NCBI GenBank assembly: GCA_041395945.1
Contig: JAWKZN010000002.1
Location: 372,001 to 436,000, forward strand
DNA: 64,000 bases
Direction: 5' to 3'
DNA from: Pseudomonadales bacterium
GTDB lineage: Bacteria; Pseudomonadota; Gammaproteobacteria; Pseudomonadales; Azotimanducaceae
The position numbers were made by a program, and so were the translations under genes. This document shows positions 16,948-26,087 of the stretch, in pieces. The notes beneath the pieces were generated by a model, which made no database searches, had not been told where the DNA came from, and saw nothing but the letters and a program-made list of their open reading frames with translations. Position 1 is the stretch's first letter; every line of letters starts with the position of its first letter.

Positions 16948-17817
16948 TCAGCGCTCCCTGCTTACTTTGTGACGCTTTGCCAAGCCTGCGCTGTCCGCCA
17001 GATCCCTTTCGGAGATGTTCACCCTCAGCTTCCATGCGCTTTGAGTCCCCAGCGTATCCTTCGCCGGAGCCTTCGGCCCGAGTGTAGTAGTGCTACGCCC
17101 TTTGCCCGCCGTATCCAGCAACATTGCCCTCAGCTCCGGGGGTATGTCCGCACCGGTGTGATCCACAAGCCAGCCAAATTTGCGAACAAGTGCGATCGAG
17201 CCGATCTGGTCCAGATATCCAGCAACTTTTTCCCAATCCATATTCCTGCAAGCACGCGCAAGAATGTAAGCCGCTTCGCTGATGCCACCAGCGAGGTCGG
17301 GTCGGTCGATGCAGTCGAGTGCCGTCTTCTCGCGGTCGGACATCATCACCTGATACCCCAGCACGTTGACTGCAGAGAAGCCGAAGAACTTTTTCCGACT
17401 CAGATTGACGATGCGCACCTCTGTGTTGAGCAACCGCCGATCTCGTAGATGGAGAGGGGTCACCAGCCAGATCACATTGCGGTGCTGGGTTGTCATCCCA
17501 TAGTGGCTCGCCGCAGATCCGTATCCGACGTAATACGGGTCCGCTATCTGGCTCGCGAGCGCGAACACATTGCTTTCCCCGAGGGCTTCTGGCCCCTGAT
17601 CGGGGGGGATAAGCAAATATTTACCCCAGCTCGCCCGCTCCAGCCATCCCTTCTTCCTAAGCGACCGGATAACGTGGTCGGCAGCTTCCGGACTGACCTT
17701 CAGGAGATCGATGATGTCTCTCCGCGTGATCTCGCGCGTATTCTGTTCCGCGAGGACCAGGACAACTCGGCTTTCCAGCGCGGATAAGGAACGTATGGGG
17801 AATTCTGCGGCTTCCAT
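16948..17817 (-). CDS. AbiEi-type antitoxin / transcriptional repressor
   Basis: Antitoxin partner of the downstream nucleotidyltransferase. The N-terminal winged-helix region (residues about 10-70, LSALESRVVLVLAEQ...ITRRDIIDLLKVSPEAADHVIRSLRKKGWLERASWGKYLLIP) is followed by the AbiEi core (YYVGYGSAASHYGMTTQ, VTPLHLRDRRL, MMSDREKTALDCIDRPDLAGG). Length is 289. It is separated from the toxin by 2 bases. Family members repress their own operon by binding inverted repeats; one such repeat lies upstream (17894-17926). Confidence 0.85.
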   Translation of the reverse strand: MEAAEFPIRSLSALESRVVLVLAEQNTREITRRDIIDLLKVSPEAADHVIRSLRKKGWLERASWGKYLLIPPDQGPEALGESNVFALASQIADPYYVGYGSAASHYGMTTQHRNVIWLVTPLHLRDRRLLNTEVRIVNLSRKKFFGFSAVNVLGYQVMMSDREKTALDCIDRPDLAGGISEAAYILARACRNMDWEKVAGYLDQIGSIALVRKFGWLVDHTGADIPPELRAMLLDTAGKGRSTTTLGPKAPAKDTLGTQSAWKLRVNISERDLADSAGLAKRHKVSRER

Positions 17818-17893
17818 TGCACGAAACCTATCAAATACCTTTCTTTCGCGAGAAGAATGGATCTATTTCGCTGTTCTTGTCAATCTTCAATTC

Positions 17894-17926
17894 GCACAAA
17901 ACAAAGGTTTTCTCTTTGTTTCGTGC
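17894..17926. promoter_or_regulatory. 13-bp inverted repeat, candidate AbiEi operator
   Basis: GCACAAAACAAAG (17894-17906) and CTTTGTTTCGTGC (17914-17926) are inverted copies with one mismatch and a 7-base spacer. They lie 77 bases before the AbiEi start. Autorepression through inverted repeats is known for the AbiEi family; its use here is inferred from position. Confidence 0.5.
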
Positions 17927-18045
17927 AAACCAGCGACAGGAGTAGTGCTGCCGAATTAGTGCGGGGACGCTTGGAGGCAGTGCTTTTTTGAATTGCTCGC
18001 CCGCTTATCCTCGCAATTCTAGAGCGTCACTCCACAAATGCACGA

Positions 18046-18306
18046 ATGCTTCCTCGCCCCCTCCAGCCTGCGCTCACCGCCGCCCTGACCGAAAACCCGG
18101 CAGAAGCGCTGCTTGGGCCGCGTCAGGTCGGCAAGACCACGCTGGCCCTGAAGGTGGCAGAATGATGGCCGGCCATCTATCTGGACCTCGAATCCGAGGC
18201 GGACCGCGCCAAACTGACCGAGCCTGAGCCCAATCTCTCACTGCGCGCGGACCAGCTCGTGATCATCGACGAGATCCAGCGCGCGCCGCCGAGGGAAACT
18301 GGATAG
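18046..18306 (+). pseudogene. Truncated DUF4143-type AAA ATPase fragment
   Basis: The 5' quarter of a gene paralogous to the intact ATPase at 30837-32021. Translated, it keeps ALLGPRQVGKTTLAL (Walker A), YLDLESEADRAKL and LVIIDEIQRAP (Walker B), but has an in-frame TGA at 18163-18165 and breaks off after the Walker B region. Similarity also extends about 40 bases upstream of the ATG (CGCAATTCTAGAGC versus TGCAATTCTGGAGC), so promoter and gene were copied together. It abuts the 3' end of the defence operon. Confidence 0.85.
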
Positions 18307-18327
18307 CCCCGTCGTCTCTGAATCACC

Positions 18328-21051
18328 CTAAAGCAGAATTCGATAGCGCCTGTTGTCCGCGTCCGAAGACTTAAGAATGCGGTACTCCATCCCACTAGCA
18401 ACAGCGATCTGCTGAGCAAAGTCACTCTTGGCCTGCACGACAACGTCCTCGATCTGGTTGTCGGCCTTAACCTCGACGATTACGTACTTCAGGCTACCGT
18501 CCGGCTCTTCCCTTTGGAAAATGAAGTCCGGATAGTAGCTGCGCACTGTGCGTGAATCCGGGTCTATGTACTGGATAAAGAAATCGGATTGGCCGTGAGT
18601 CAACATCCCGGTGAAGTAGAGCTTCTTCACGCGTTGTTCGCGTAGCAGATCCCAGAACAGCCAGTTTTCTGATCCTGAGTCGAAGCAGTAGGTGTCGAGA
18701 TGGAAACTCTTGGCACGCTCCTCGTCCTCAATCTGCGCGTCGGCCATCCGGACGATCTTGTCCTTGGCCGCTGTGACCTCGTAGTAGCCGTTCGGTGGCA
18801 GCTTGATGAGATCGACCTCGTGCTCCTCAGTCTGTTGCAACTCATCCAGATCGTACAGCTTGCGAAACAAGCGAGGAATGATCTCGCCGTAGAGCACCTC
18901 ATTGAACTCGTTCGAGGCTGCAATCAACTCGCCAAGACCTTCTTTAGTAGACTCGAGAATCTGCTCAATCTCCAAAGGCGGGCGGTTCAGGTATCTAGAT
19001 ACCTCGGCCACGAATGTAATTGGTGAAAACTGTCTCTTTGTTCGTACATGTGTACGTTCTTCGGTTCGAGAAAGAGCCCCGTCCGCGACCAATCCCGTTT
19101 GCACAGTCTCAATCAGCCGATATTTTTCAACCAAAGCCGACCACTTTTCTGGGTCGTAACGATCAATGCCAAGCGCTTCTCCAGGTAAGAGCTGCCTTTC
19201 ACGCATCTGATACTGCTTGCGCACCCGTACCAGCTTGATTTTTACCGGAGGCTCGACCACACGTACTTCTACTCGCTCTTTGTCACTACCTGTTTTTTGA
19301 AGTTCGTCGGCGGTGATGCGAAAGTTTTGCTGCAACTCGTCGTTCAGAGTGTTCAGGTTGTCGTCAGAAAGAAAGACATGGGCCGTGTGCTGAGCTTCGC
19401 CGACGGCGCGCAGGCAGCGCATTGTGGATTGAAGCACAAACACCTTTGACTTCGGTTCGCGGAACAAACCCACACCAAACAACGAGCGACAGTTCCAGCC
19501 CTCACGACCTTTGTTGACCAGTAGAATGAACTGCTTCTCGGAACCTTCGGTGTCGAGCCGATTGAACTCCCGGATGTCGTCGTTGGTCGTCAACTTATTG
19601 TCGCCGACGTTAATCAGGATGCGCGAGGTCGGGATGCCGTGCTTGAGCAGTGCCCGCTCGACTGCCGGTCTCAGCTCGCCGGTCAATTCATCGATTGTGG
19701 CGGCAAAAAACGCCAGCTTGGGCAACATACCTTCCGGGCGTAGTTCGCCCGACTTCTCCAGAAAGTTCCCGATAGCCATGCTCACAAACTCATCAGTGCG
19801 GGTGTTAGCGTAACCGTGCAGCACCACCTTCTTGAGATAGGCCTTGTCGATTGCCTCCTTCAGGCCGTAGCCGTATACCACCTCAGGCAGCACCTCGCGT
19901 CCGACGTAAGGCGTACCGGTGTAGTTGTAGCAAGCCACCACCCGCGTTCCTGCCGCGTTTAGATTGGCCGCAAGGATGTCGATGGTAGTCCGAAGGCTGG
20001 TGTCAGCTGTCTTTGCACCGACACCCATGTCCTTGGCGAGCGCCTTACCGAACGCATGGTGGGCCTCGTCCACGTAGATACCCAATTGTTCCAGACGGCG
20101 TAGCTTCTCGAAGCGCTGGTTGGTGGTCAGTTCGCCTTCCTCTTCCGGCTGATCGAAGTTATAGAGATCGGCGGCTTCGGCGTATACCCCGCCAGCCGAG
20201 TGGACTTCTCCCGTAGCACCGAAGAGTTTATCGACGGAATTCTGCTCCTTCCGCTTTCGTTTGAGGATGATCTTCTGTGTGTTGGAGACGATAATGTTAA
20301 AACGCGAGCGATCCAGCGTATCCAAAGAGGTACCCGCTTCTTCAAGGTAGTGGAAGCGCAAGTGCGTGGTCAGAAAATTGACGTACTCAGGCGGTACAAC
20401 CCGTGTCAGGTCAAAGGACTCGATTTCTCTCAGCGATTGAAGCACTGTCTTGTCCGGTGCAAACACCAGTGCATTGTGGCAATAGAGTGCGTCTTTCTCG
20501 AATTTGTTGCCCAACAGAAACTCGTAGAAGATGCAGGTCGCCATCAGAATTGTTTTCCCGGTACCCATCGTCAGCGCGAATATGTAGTTCGGATAGGCTC
20601 GCGAGTTCTTACGCATCTTCTCGAACAGAAATTTGTACGAGTTAAGCTCCAGCTCGTCGCTTTCCCCGAACTCAAACATTTCCTGTCCAGCCGTACCAAG
20701 GAAGGAGCCAAACTTGCGCCCTTCGAACCGGCCACTTCGCTGATACCAAGCCTTGAAGACTTCCTCGACTTTGTCATTCGCGAGGAACTCCTTCAGGAAG
20801 ACGTAAATTTCCAACGCTTCGAACTGCGGCTGCCGAAGGAAGGCCTTTGGATTCTTATCCGGATTGTTGAAGTCGAGGAACTTTCGAGTCAGCTCCTTGT
20901 AGTTCTGCCGGATCGCGCCTCTGTTGTGCTGATAGAACTGCCAGAGAAACCGAAAGAAGGCGAAGTCAAGCGTTACACTCGACGGACTGGCCGTTTTCGC
21001 TCTGGCGTCGGGTCTGGTAGACGTGCGCCTACGTTTAGTCGTCACTACCAA
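18328..21051 (-). CDS. DEAD/DEAH helicase-nuclease, type III restriction (Res)-like subunit
   Basis: A 907-residue superfamily 2 helicase. Walker A is at about 162-167 (LTMGTGKT), DEAH at about 328-331 (VDEAHHAF), motif III-like NYTGTP near 380, and a motif VI-like QSTMRCLRAVG. The C-terminus carries a PD-(D/E)XK nuclease pattern: PDFIF at about 841-845 and VEVKADN at about 859-865. This layout matches ATP-dependent type III restriction subunits. Its first 17 bases overlap the upstream methyltransferase gene, so it needs that partner for translation and probably for activity. It could also be the helicase of a multi-gene defence system rather than a classical type III enzyme. Confidence 0.85.
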   Translation of the reverse strand: MVVTTKRRRTSTRPDARAKTASPSSVTLDFAFFRFLWQFYQHNRGAIRQNYKELTRKFLDFNNPDKNPKAFLRQPQFEALEIYVFLKEFLANDKVEEVFKAWYQRSGRFEGRKFGSFLGTAGQEMFEFGESDELELNSYKFLFEKMRKNSRAYPNYIFALTMGTGKTILMATCIFYEFLLGNKFEKDALYCHNALVFAPDKTVLQSLREIESFDLTRVVPPEYVNFLTTHLRFHYLEEAGTSLDTLDRSRFNIIVSNTQKIILKRKRKEQNSVDKLFGATGEVHSAGGVYAEAADLYNFDQPEEEGELTTNQRFEKLRRLEQLGIYVDEAHHAFGKALAKDMGVGAKTADTSLRTTIDILAANLNAAGTRVVACYNYTGTPYVGREVLPEVVYGYGLKEAIDKAYLKKVVLHGYANTRTDEFVSMAIGNFLEKSGELRPEGMLPKLAFFAATIDELTGELRPAVERALLKHGIPTSRILINVGDNKLTTNDDIREFNRLDTEGSEKQFILLVNKGREGWNCRSLFGVGLFREPKSKVFVLQSTMRCLRAVGEAQHTAHVFLSDDNLNTLNDELQQNFRITADELQKTGSDKERVEVRVVEPPVKIKLVRVRKQYQMRERQLLPGEALGIDRYDPEKWSALVEKYRLIETVQTGLVADGALSRTEERTHVRTKRQFSPITFVAEVSRYLNRPPLEIEQILESTKEGLGELIAASNEFNEVLYGEIIPRLFRKLYDLDELQQTEEHEVDLIKLPPNGYYEVTAAKDKIVRMADAQIEDEERAKSFHLDTYCFDSGSENWLFWDLLREQRVKKLYFTGMLTHGQSDFFIQYIDPDSRTVRSYYPDFIFQREEPDGSLKYVIVEVKADNQIEDVVVQAKSDFAQQIAVASGMEYRILKSSDADNRRYRILL

Positions 21052-22834
21052 TGCTCCCTTCCCAGGATTCCGAGAGCAGGTCAGTTATCTTCACACGAAT
21101 CGTGCCCGCATCACGGGGCACACTGTATTCTCCTTTTACAAAATCCTCCTTTCCTGGGATGTCCACCATAGTCGGCTGGAACACAGCACCGTCATAATTC
21201 CAATCGATCATTACGCTTTCGGTCAGCCCTTTCCAGTCTTCGACCGATTCTTTCTGGAGGGAAAGTTTTTGCAGCAGGTTCATCGGGTAGAACCTCTCGA
21301 TGACCAGCTTTCCTTCGCTGAACGCCACTTTAGCCTGAGAATCTCGTCTAAACTCCAAGTCTGCCTTGTCACGCAAAATGTCCACAACCTCAACATCGAT
21401 CTTGAAGGGTTTCGCGGTCAGTACTAGGTGCGCAGCTAAATCCGGTTCATGCCCCATACAGATGAGAGAGATCTTCTCGACCGGGCGGTTCTGATTTTCG
21501 CTCTGTTTACGCTCCCATGCCTTGTAATCAAAGCCTGCTATCAGGTCGTTCAGATCAGCTCGAGACGCGATGCGGTTAATGGGCATAATCTTTACCATGC
21601 GCCCGTCCTTCTCTCCGTCGAACACTGTGTTGAACTCCAACTTCTGTACCTCCAGCGCTTCAATCAGGAGCTCTTTCGCCTGAATCGGATTGCGAAAGAT
21701 CTCGTAGTGATTGACGTTGTGAACCTCGAACCCTGTGTAGTAGATTTTTTCACCTTCTACCGATACTCGACGTAGTTCATTGGCAACCCCATTCAGCCGC
21801 TTCGTTGTTGTCTGGACCGCACCAAGATTTATGTCTGCACCGATGAATCGTCTACCGTGTTTCATAGCGACAGATTGCGTAGTTCCCGAACCCATAAAGC
21901 AGTCGAAGATTAGCGAGTTAGGATTCGAGGAGGCTAAAAGGATTCTTTCAACAAGATGCTCGGGCTTCTGCGTGGGGTAAGAGAGATTCTCAGTCTTATC
22001 TGCTGGTTGAAGCATTGATAAGCGCCATACATTGTCGATCACGCGCGTATCGCTCATCCGATACATTACATTGCCATCCGCGTCCCTGGCATTGACCATC
22101 TTCCCACCAACCTTTTTTCTTACTAGTTGCTTGACCGGCTCCGGACGTTTCTCAGTAAGCGGGTTAAAGATCGCTTTTGACTTATCTTTTGCGTACCACA
22201 GAATCGTGTCTGTTGCGCGAGGGAACATACCTTTTCGAGAATCCGGCATTTTGTTGTAGTAGTACCAGTACAACTCATTCCGGAAGTTCCCTGACCCGAA
22301 TATTTCATCAAGCAAACAGCGAAGGTGATGGCTTTTATTCCAATCACAATGCAGATATATACTCCCCGAGTCACTCAATAATTCGCGCATAAGAATCAGG
22401 CGCTCGAACATAAACTGTAGATACTCATCATTCGTCCAGATGTCTCCGTACTGCTTTTCCTCAAAGCTGGAAAAGTAGCCTTCGGAAACGTGATCCTTAA
22501 TTTGGATTTTTTTCTTATAGTTAGCCTTTGAGTCAAATGGTGGGTCGATGTAGATTAAGTCAACTTGGCATCTAAACTGTTTGAGTAGATGGCTCATCAC
22601 CTGAAGGTTGTCGCCCCAGAATATCTTATTCCGCCAGCCATCCACCTCTTCTCCGTGTATTTCCTTCAGCTGCGCGGGGTAATATTGCGTCGAAGTGAAC
22701 GGACGTTTACCCCGCCAGTTCAGCATCGGGAAGCCCTTAATCGGTTCGAACTCATATTTATCGACGTCGATGGTACCGCCATCGGGCGTGGCCAATTGCA
22801 GGCCTTCCTGTCCTGGCGTTGTGCTTTTAATCAT
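21035..22834 (-). CDS. Site-specific DNA methyltransferase, type III Mod-like (beta class)
   Basis: A 599-residue S-adenosylmethionine-dependent N6-adenine (or N4-cytosine) methyltransferase. Catalytic motif IV, YIDPPF (95-100), comes before the SAM-binding motif I, FDCFMGSGTT (310-319), the order of the beta class found in type III Mod proteins; SYPTQKPEHLVERIL lies just before motif I. The region between about 105 and 270 may hold target recognition. ATG 22834 overlaps the upstream helicase stop as ATGA, and the gene end overlaps the Res-like gene by 17 bases. Methylation would mark self DNA; the recognition site is unknown. Confidence 0.88.
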   Translation of the reverse strand: MIKSTTPGQEGLQLATPDGGTIDVDKYEFEPIKGFPMLNWRGKRPFTSTQYYPAQLKEIHGEEVDGWRNKIFWGDNLQVMSHLLKQFRCQVDLIYIDPPFDSKANYKKKIQIKDHVSEGYFSSFEEKQYGDIWTNDEYLQFMFERLILMRELLSDSGSIYLHCDWNKSHHLRCLLDEIFGSGNFRNELYWYYYNKMPDSRKGMFPRATDTILWYAKDKSKAIFNPLTEKRPEPVKQLVRKKVGGKMVNARDADGNVMYRMSDTRVIDNVWRLSMLQPADKTENLSYPTQKPEHLVERILLASSNPNSLIFDCFMGSGTTQSVAMKHGRRFIGADINLGAVQTTTKRLNGVANELRRVSVEGEKIYYTGFEVHNVNHYEIFRNPIQAKELLIEALEVQKLEFNTVFDGEKDGRMVKIMPINRIASRADLNDLIAGFDYKAWERKQSENQNRPVEKISLICMGHEPDLAAHLVLTAKPFKIDVEVVDILRDKADLEFRRDSQAKVAFSEGKLVIERFYPMNLLQKLSLQKESVEDWKGLTESVMIDWNYDGAVFQPTMVDIPGKEDFVKGEYSVPRDAGTIRVKITDLLSESWEGSIGSDD

Positions 22835-25749
22835 TCTTCGATCTTCCTGAAATTCCAATTTTTACTATCGCAATAGGCACGCATGTCACAGTTCTGGCAA
22901 AGCTTGGCTGGGCGCGCCACGATCTGATAATCCTGCCTCTCAATGCGCGCCACTACCTCGTCAAACTGCTCTATGGTCTTACCGATGGCGCGATTATCCT
23001 TGGTGAAGGACACATATGGGTTCTCGCCATCCTCGCCAGTGTAATAAAGGTGCATCCGGCTCACCTTCTGGCCGGTTCTCTCTTCGACCAGGTGAGCATA
23101 AACCTCGAGCTGGTGTTGATATTGACGAAGACGACCGCGATCCTTTTCCATGTCGGGCTTTCTCTCCGACTTAAAGTCTATGATCTCTACCGTGTCGTGT
23201 TCACCCCTTATGAGGTCAACGCTACCCTTGAGGATGTACTGATCCTTGACCAGAGAGATCTCGACTTCGGCTTCCTTGATCCGATCCCAGTTCCCATCCT
23301 CTCGTCTGTAGTAGCCTAAAACGTGGTTTTCCACCGCTTTGAGGGTTTGCGGGGCAAGGTACTGCCTTTCCCTTTTTGAAAGAAACTGGTAGTTGATACC
23401 GAGCCAGTCTTGAATCCGCTCCGGCGTGAGCTTCGCCTCTTCGCCCCGCAGCACCGCTTTGTGTATGTCTTCGATAGTCTGGTGTACGAGTGTACCGAAG
23501 AGCTGGGCACCGGCGCGTGTTGGATTGAACTCAAGTTCCTTGAAGAAGCGGTACTGCTCGGCACAGGATTCGAACACCGTGATGTGCGAGGTGAAGGAGT
23601 ACTCGCGCTTGAGGTTGATCTGCTTAACCGCGTCGTAGCTGAGCAACGCAATATCGACGTCGCGCCAGCTGGGTAGCTCGTAGAACAACCGTTCGAAATA
23701 CTTAGACGGGGATTTACCTTGCCCTTGCTTTTCCTGAGCGGCCAGCACCAGGAGATTCTGCGCGCGAGAGTAAGCGGTGTAGAAAAGCCGCCAGAAATCA
23801 AAGTGTTTGATGCGGTCGAGCGGTTCAAAGCGTTCCTTCGAGAGATAGCCGCCGTCCTCCAGTAACACATCCAGCGCACTGTATTGCTTGCGGGGCACCG
23901 CCTCCAACGAACCACAGACAACAACCGGGAACTCCAGACCCTTGGACTGGTGAATGGTAAGGAAAGACACGCAGCCTCGCGGCGCATACTCCGCCTCGTC
24001 TTCGTACTCGCCGATGCCGCCGTCGATCAAAAAACGCAGGAACTGGTTGAACAGATCACGGATGTTTTTTTCCAGCCACTCCGGATTAAGCACGCTGACG
24101 AAATGCAGGTACTCGAACTTGGTGAGCAGCTTGGAGAAGGTGCCGAGATTTCGTGCTGCACGGCCCTTGTCCACGCCCCGTACGGTGTCCTCTGAGAGGA
24201 AGCGCGAAAACAAGGGGAACTGGAGTAGTTGGTAGAACAGACCGGAGAACGAATAGTCGGTGTTCCGGGTTAACACAACATGGCGCTTAGCCAGAGGGCG
24301 CGCCCAATCCAGCAAGGGCTTGTTTTCTGACTTTCGTAGCTCCGCGGTGAAAGCCGCGAAACACTGCCGGTCGTAATAGTCCCAGATCGGCAGCGTGGCG
24401 CCTTCAGCCCACGCCCGCACCTTGGGGAACTGCGGAAACAGAAAGATGAGCGCACCGATCATCAGACGGATTTCCTCACGCTCGAAAAACATGTTCGAGC
24501 GCGGTGAGAATACTGGAATACCCTCGGAATCGAGGAATCGCGCCAGAGCGACTACTTTCTGGCTTTTAACTGAGCGGAACAGAAAGGCAACCTGATTCCA
24601 GTCCGACAACTGACCTGATGACTTCAAGCCATTGAGAAACGCCAGCACTTCGCTATGCCAGTTGGTGGTTTCGCCCTTGCTGTCGGTGGCGGCAAGCCGT
24701 AACGCCGTGGACACGTTTGGAAAGTCTTCTTCGCGCGGGACGATCTGCTTGGCGAAGCGGAAGACTCTCTTGCCCTCTTCCCACGATTGCTCGCGCATCC
24801 ACTCGTTGTAAAAGCGGATGATGTCGGGGTGCGAACGGTAATTGATGGAAAGAGTAACCCGCTTGCACTGACCCTTGTCGAACAGCGTGGGAAACTCCAG
24901 GATGTTGCGGATAGTGGCTCCACGAAATCGGTACAAGCCTTGATCGTCGTCTCCTACGACACAAAGATTGCGTTTCTCACCCGCCAGCAGCAGAAGGATA
25001 CGCTCCTGAATGGTGTTAGTGTCCTGGTACTCGTCTACCATAAGGTAAGTCAAATTCTCGCGCAGTTGAACCAGCACCTCGGGGCGATTCTCCAAAAGTT
25101 GCAGCGCCTCGTATTGGATGCCGGAGAAGTCGAGTGAGTTGTGCTCATGCAAAAGCTCCTGATACTTGGAAAAGCAGGCGGCCAGTGCTCGGATTTCCAC
25201 TTCGGGAGCAGCTGCCAGCACAGTGGGGTCCAGAGCTTCCTCGCTGACTTTATTGAGCCACTTGAGAAGGTTCTCAGATTGCCCCCATCGACCTGACTGG
25301 TCGTCACCCATAACAAGCTGTGAATCGGTCAGTTCGCGGAACACCTTGAGGCGCTGATACAGGAAGTATTGCTGGTCAAACTGGTCGAACAGCGTGAAGC
25401 TTCGCTTGAGTCGCGTGAACTCCTGAAAGTCTCTCAGGATGCGCAGGCAAATCGAATGGAAGGTCCCAAGGTACATTTCATTCAGATTGAATTTGATGCC
25501 GAGTTCGGCCAAACGATTGGATATACGAGTGGTCAGCTCACGCGCAGCCTTGTCCGTGAACGTGACTACAAACAGCGATTCAGGTTTAACGCCTTTGTGT
25601 GTGATGAGATAGACGATGCGCTCAACGAGTGTGAACGTCTTCCCGGAGCCCGGTCCAGCGATGATCAGCACCGGGCCGTCTGTGGCGAGAATCGCTTCCA
25701 TCTGCTGTGGATTTGCTTTGCTTGCTAGGAGTGGAGCAGCGCTCGTCAT
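22831..25749 (-). CDS. UvrD-like helicase fused to a PD-(D/E)XK / Fe-S nuclease
   Basis: A 972-residue superfamily 1A helicase. Motif I is LIIAGPGSGKTFTL (29-42), motif II MVDEYQDTN, motif III VVGDDDQGLYRFRGA, then INYRSHPDI and TIHQSKGLEFPVV. The C-terminal ~270 residues resemble AddB/RecB-type nucleases: EIIDFKSERKPD gives the acidic/Lys catalytic pair, and four cysteines (ESCAEQYRF near 730, then CQNCDMRAYC near 955) match a [4Fe-4S] nuclease clasp. It is the first large gene of the defence operon, coupled by ATGA at both ends. A helicase-nuclease like this is not part of a standard type III system. Confidence 0.88.
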   Translation of the reverse strand: MTSAAPLLASKANPQQMEAILATDGPVLIIAGPGSGKTFTLVERIVYLITHKGVKPESLFVVTFTDKAARELTTRISNRLAELGIKFNLNEMYLGTFHSICLRILRDFQEFTRLKRSFTLFDQFDQQYFLYQRLKVFRELTDSQLVMGDDQSGRWGQSENLLKWLNKVSEEALDPTVLAAAPEVEIRALAACFSKYQELLHEHNSLDFSGIQYEALQLLENRPEVLVQLRENLTYLMVDEYQDTNTIQERILLLLAGEKRNLCVVGDDDQGLYRFRGATIRNILEFPTLFDKGQCKRVTLSINYRSHPDIIRFYNEWMREQSWEEGKRVFRFAKQIVPREEDFPNVSTALRLAATDSKGETTNWHSEVLAFLNGLKSSGQLSDWNQVAFLFRSVKSQKVVALARFLDSEGIPVFSPRSNMFFEREEIRLMIGALIFLFPQFPKVRAWAEGATLPIWDYYDRQCFAAFTAELRKSENKPLLDWARPLAKRHVVLTRNTDYSFSGLFYQLLQFPLFSRFLSEDTVRGVDKGRAARNLGTFSKLLTKFEYLHFVSVLNPEWLEKNIRDLFNQFLRFLIDGGIGEYEDEAEYAPRGCVSFLTIHQSKGLEFPVVVCGSLEAVPRKQYSALDVLLEDGGYLSKERFEPLDRIKHFDFWRLFYTAYSRAQNLLVLAAQEKQGQGKSPSKYFERLFYELPSWRDVDIALLSYDAVKQINLKREYSFTSHITVFESCAEQYRFFKELEFNPTRAGAQLFGTLVHQTIEDIHKAVLRGEEAKLTPERIQDWLGINYQFLSKRERQYLAPQTLKAVENHVLGYYRREDGNWDRIKEAEVEISLVKDQYILKGSVDLIRGEHDTVEIIDFKSERKPDMEKDRGRLRQYQHQLEVYAHLVEERTGQKVSRMHLYYTGEDGENPYVSFTKDNRAIGKTIEQFDEVVARIERQDYQIVARPAKLCQNCDMRAYCDSKNWNFRKIEE

Positions 25750-25958
25750 GATTGGCCTTGGTCTTGTTCAGTACTAGCCCTACCGATACTGCTGGAAAGC
25801 CAACGCTCCGGCTCACCACGACCGGATTGCCAAGTGCCGCCGGATTGGAAAGTCGGGACCCGGTGAATCGTGGCAAATCGGTCAGCCGAGCGCTCATCTA
25901 CCTCAAAGTAGGGGGCAACTTCATCAATGGCAGTGTTTTCATCTAGCCATTCGCGCAT
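25746..25958 (-). CDS. Small excisionase/HTH_17-like protein leading the defence operon
   Basis: A 70-residue frame with a good ribosome-binding site (AAGGTGAT, about 3 bases before ATG 25958) whose TGA overlaps the helicase ATG as ATGA. The sequence fits the HTH_17 pattern: a helix (IDEVAPYFEVDERSADRFATIH), then VPTFQSGGTWQ and PERWL, comparable to 'vPafkvGgqWrf...eierWl'. It lacks the basic residues usual after the Trp, so DNA binding is not certain. Its place at the head of the operon suggests a regulator. Coupling at both ends argues that it is a real gene. Confidence 0.55.
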   Translation of the reverse strand: MREWLDENTAIDEVAPYFEVDERSADRFATIHRVPTFQSGGTWQSGRGEPERWLSSSIGRASTEQDQGQS

Positions 25959-26087
25959 CCGATCACCTTTTTCATCCGCTGCTCGGATAGTCTACCGACG
26001 CAGCCTGTCATACGATGGCACGACAGCACAGAATCGGGCAAACGTGGCATCGGACAAAATGCCATAAAACAGCATTCAGGAGGGGCT

